A stretch of DNA of 64,000 bases from contig NZ_JARGNU010000007.1 in the NCBI RefSeq assembly GCF_029212375.1, positions 62,001-126,000 of the forward strand, read 5' to 3'. The position numbers and the translations under genes are program-made. The first letter of the stretch is position 1, and every line of letters starts with the position of its first letter. Shown here piece by piece: positions 61,488-64,000 of the stretch. The notes under the pieces were generated by a model. It searched no databases and was not told the origin of the DNA. It was given only the letters and a program-made list of their open reading frames with translations. Source of the stretch: Zhongshania sp. (GTDB lineage Bacteria > Pseudomonadota > Gammaproteobacteria > Pseudomonadales > Spongiibacteraceae).

Positions 61488-63964
61488 GTGAACCCCCCTG
61501 TAAAATTCAATTTAATACTATTGAGTGTGGTCTGTGCGACTGCCCTTAACGCCCAAGAAAACACCCAAACACGCCGAGGCTTAAGCATCGAAGAGGTCCT
61601 CGTTACGGCGCAAAAGCGTGAAGAGGGCGCCAATGATATCCCCTTGGCCATTGTTACCTATACCGGCGAAGATCTTGTTGCGCTAGGAGTGACTGACACG
61701 CGAGACCTTGGCAAGCTGCTACCTGGTTTTTCGTATGCCGACGGTGGTTTTAATACCCCAATCTACACCCTGCGCGGGGTAGGTTTTAATAAAAACAGTC
61801 AAACCGCCAGCGCTACCGTGGGCGTGTATATTGACGAGTTCAATTTGCCCTTTCCTATTATGACCAAGGGCAGCAATTTGGATCTTGCGCGGGTGGAGGT
61901 GCTAAAAGGCCCGCAGGGTACACTTTATGGCCGCAACACCACCGGTGGCGCCATAAATTATATAGCCAATAAGCCCAGCGATGACTTTAGCTATGGCGGC
62001 AGTGCCGGCTTTAGCAGCTATGAAACTAGCGAGGCCAATGGTTTTATTAGTGGCCCGCTGTCTGAAACCGTAAGCGCTCGCCTCGCCCTGCGCGCTATTA
62101 ATAGCAGTGAAGGCTGGCAGCGCAGCCGAACTCGCCACCCTAGTAGCGACGCCTATAACGGTAATACTGGCCGCAATATTGGCGGTGAATACCAGCAGTT
62201 TGGTTACGAGACATTAGGCAAGGTAGATAAGCAGAGCGCCCGTTTTTCAATGACGTGGTTGGCCGCCGACAATGTCGATGTTAGTTATCACCTCGACGGT
62301 TGGCGCGACCGCTCTGAGCCCCAGGCATTGCAGGTTATTGCCATTGAGTCACAAAACGCGATCTTGGGCGCGGCGGGTTTGCACCCCGAGGTTGCCGATT
62401 ACCCTGTTAACGACAAAAACACCCAAGACAACCGCGCCGCCGACTGGCCAAATGCCGGTATGGAGTTTCGCTTAAATGACAGTTTTTACTCGACCGGCGT
62501 GCGGGTGGGCTGGAGCTTGTCAGAAGACCTAGACGCGGTATTTTTGGGATCAATAGGCCGTTTTGAATCGGATGGTAGTTTTATTCCCCAGTCTGGGGTC
62601 GACACCGTAAACACCGAGCGCAATGTGTTTGCGACTACCGATTACTTCAATGTAGAGTGGCGCTTGTCGGGCAATGCTCACCCCGACGTGTTCTGGCAGC
62701 TGGGTGTTAATTACAGCGAAGATGATGTGGCTGAATTTCAGCGCCTGCATCACGAGACAGTCAGTATTATTTTCCCCGTTGACGCACCAAATGGGGATGG
62801 TGTGGCGGGGCTGGATAATCGCTCGGGTTTTGGTGGCAATCAGCTTGCTGAAGTGGCAGCGGTGTTTTTTTACACCGAGTGGGCAGTGGCCGACGACTGG
62901 ACCTTGAGCGGCGGCGCGCGCTATACCGACGAGTCGCGAAAGTTTAATGGCTGTGGCCAAGACGTGAATGTGGGCGACGAGCCGGGCGCCGACCAAGATT
63001 CACCGGGCGCTCAAGACGAAGGTGTCGGTTTGGCGGGGGCCTTTAGTGGCATTAGCGTGCTGCAATCACCGTTGGCTGGCTTTACCCCAGGCACTGCCGA
63101 GCGGGGCGGTTGTTTCACCCTAGACAATGAAACCCGTCGTCCGGGGCGTTACTTTGGTGAGCTGCAGGAAGACAATGTTGCTGGCCGCGTGGCGTTAGAT
63201 TGGCGCTTTGCCGAAGACATGCTGGCCTTTGCCGCGCTGAGCCGTGGTTTTAAGTCGGGTAGCTTTCCCGTAATTAATATTTCAGATTCGGCACAGTTTG
63301 AGCCAGTAACCCAAGAGCAGCTCGACGCAGTGGAGATTGGCAGCAATTAACCCTGCTCAACAAAGCCATGCAGCTCAATGCCTCGGTGTTTGATTACCGC
63401 TATAAAGACAAGCAGCTGGTGACTAACTTCCGCGATCCGGTATTTGGCGCGCTGCCTATTTTGCGCAACGCCCCTAAGTCGACCGTGCGCGGCGCTGAGT
63501 TGGATGTGAAATACACGCCAGTCGAAGGCCTGTATTTATCTCTGGCGGTGGCTTATTTAGACACCGAAGTGAAGGAGTTTATTAGCGGCGACAGCAACGG
63601 CGATGAATTCGATTTTACCGGCAAGCCCTTCAATTACAGTCCGCGCTGGGAATACACCCTGCTGGTGGACTACGTGCTGCCAGTATTTGAGCGCTACGAG
63701 TTGTCATTGGGTATTGATTACAGCTATAGCGGTGAGACCAATGCCTCGCTTGAGCAGGATGAACGTTTCTTTATTGACGATTATGGCCTGCTTAACGCGC
63801 GTATTGGTTTTGCGCCAACGGCAGGTCCGTGGCAGCTGATGTTGTGGAGCCGCAACCTCAGTGACGAGTACTACTATAATAATGTTACCAATCAGCTCGA
63901 CACCATTGGTCGCTATACCGGTATGCCGGTGACCTACGGCGTCACCCTGTCTTGGCAGCCCTAA
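61488..63964 (+). pseudogene. TonB-dependent receptor with a one-base frameshift near 63347
   Basis: The first frame (61488-63350, GTG start, signal peptide ending LNAQE) has SIEEVLVTAQKREEGANDIPLAI, a plug with VEVLKGPQGTLYGRNTTGGAINYIANKP and barrel strands, then stops at GSN. The rest (MQLNASVFDYRYKDKQLVTNF ... YGVTLSWQP) follows in another frame to 63964. Inserting one base after GGCAGCAA joins them as GSxLTLLNKAMQLN, giving 825 residues. Ligand unknown; the sequence is typical of the large receptor families of marine Cellvibrionales. A sequencing error or real inactivation cannot be separated here. Confidence 0.85.
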
Positions 63965-64000
63965 AAAGTTCGCTGTTTTCGTCGATGCGGCCTATATTAA

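Overview
The window looks like chromosomal DNA of a marine, aerobic gammaproteobacterium of the Cellvibrionales/Spongiibacteraceae-Pseudomonadales type. This placement is inferred, not proven, from ectoine synthesis, diheme cytochrome c4 plus c5 cytochromes, PhaD/phasin genes, the PA2779/PA2778 pair known from Pseudomonas, TonB receptors, and the E. coli/Pseudomonas-like gene orders polA-engB and yrfG-hslR-hslO-pckA. I saw no insertion sequence, prophage, CRISPR array, tRNA or rRNA.

Layout. 1-3.7 kb: end of polA, a candidate small RNA, engB, cytochromes c5 and c4, and a lipoprotein DsbA. 3.7-6.9 kb: retropepsin-like protease, inactive transglutaminase membrane protein and ATP-grasp ligase as one overlapping operon. 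7-9.3 kb: DUF523/DUF1722 gene and photolyase. 9.4-10.6 kb: a second c5-like cytochrome and a methyltransferase. 10.7-17.7 kb: ectoine locus (ectR facing ectA-ectB-ectC-ask, then a TPR membrane protein and a sodium:solute symporter). 17.7-19.7 kb: a scar where two truncated genes abut, then a secreted Gly/Leu/Ser repeat protein. 19.7-24 kb: thiamine scavenging operon behind a TPP riboswitch. 24-32 kb: a chimeric L7/L12-TM-CBM9-like protein, katG, a PhoD-like phosphatase, an LRR-kinase and small membrane proteins. 32-44 kb: trkH, DUF502, MoxR/VWA pair, moaA, small secreted proteins, murI, peroxiredoxin, cobS, PA2779/PA2778. 44-53.8 kb: tex, phaD and two phasins, a methyltransferase, pckA, hslO, hslR and a nucleotidase. 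53.9-54.8 kb: three tandem small paralogous proteins of unknown function. 55-61.3 kb: TetR regulator and a membrane-lipid modification locus (cfa-like methyltransferase, DUF1365, FAD oxidoreductase, divergent from an MFS carrier and a chalcone-isomerase-like protein). 61.5-64 kb: a frameshifted TonB receptor.

Points most worth a second look. (1) The photolyase operon and both arms of the lipid locus share a promoter-like pattern TGATC(T/G)-N16-CGTA(A/T), which resembles promoters of the sigma-E/ChrR singlet-oxygen response; these are also gene types known from that regulon. (2) The FAD oxidoreductase is interrupted exactly at three copies of an 8-bp repeat, and removing one copy restores a 454-codon frame, so the gene may be phase-variable. 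(3) Three small proteins share a WWL(N/D)VNY motif, and two of them have a conserved 20-bp upstream element. (4) There is a candidate small RNA at the polA-engB position where Spot 42 and ErsA lie in other gammaproteobacteria.
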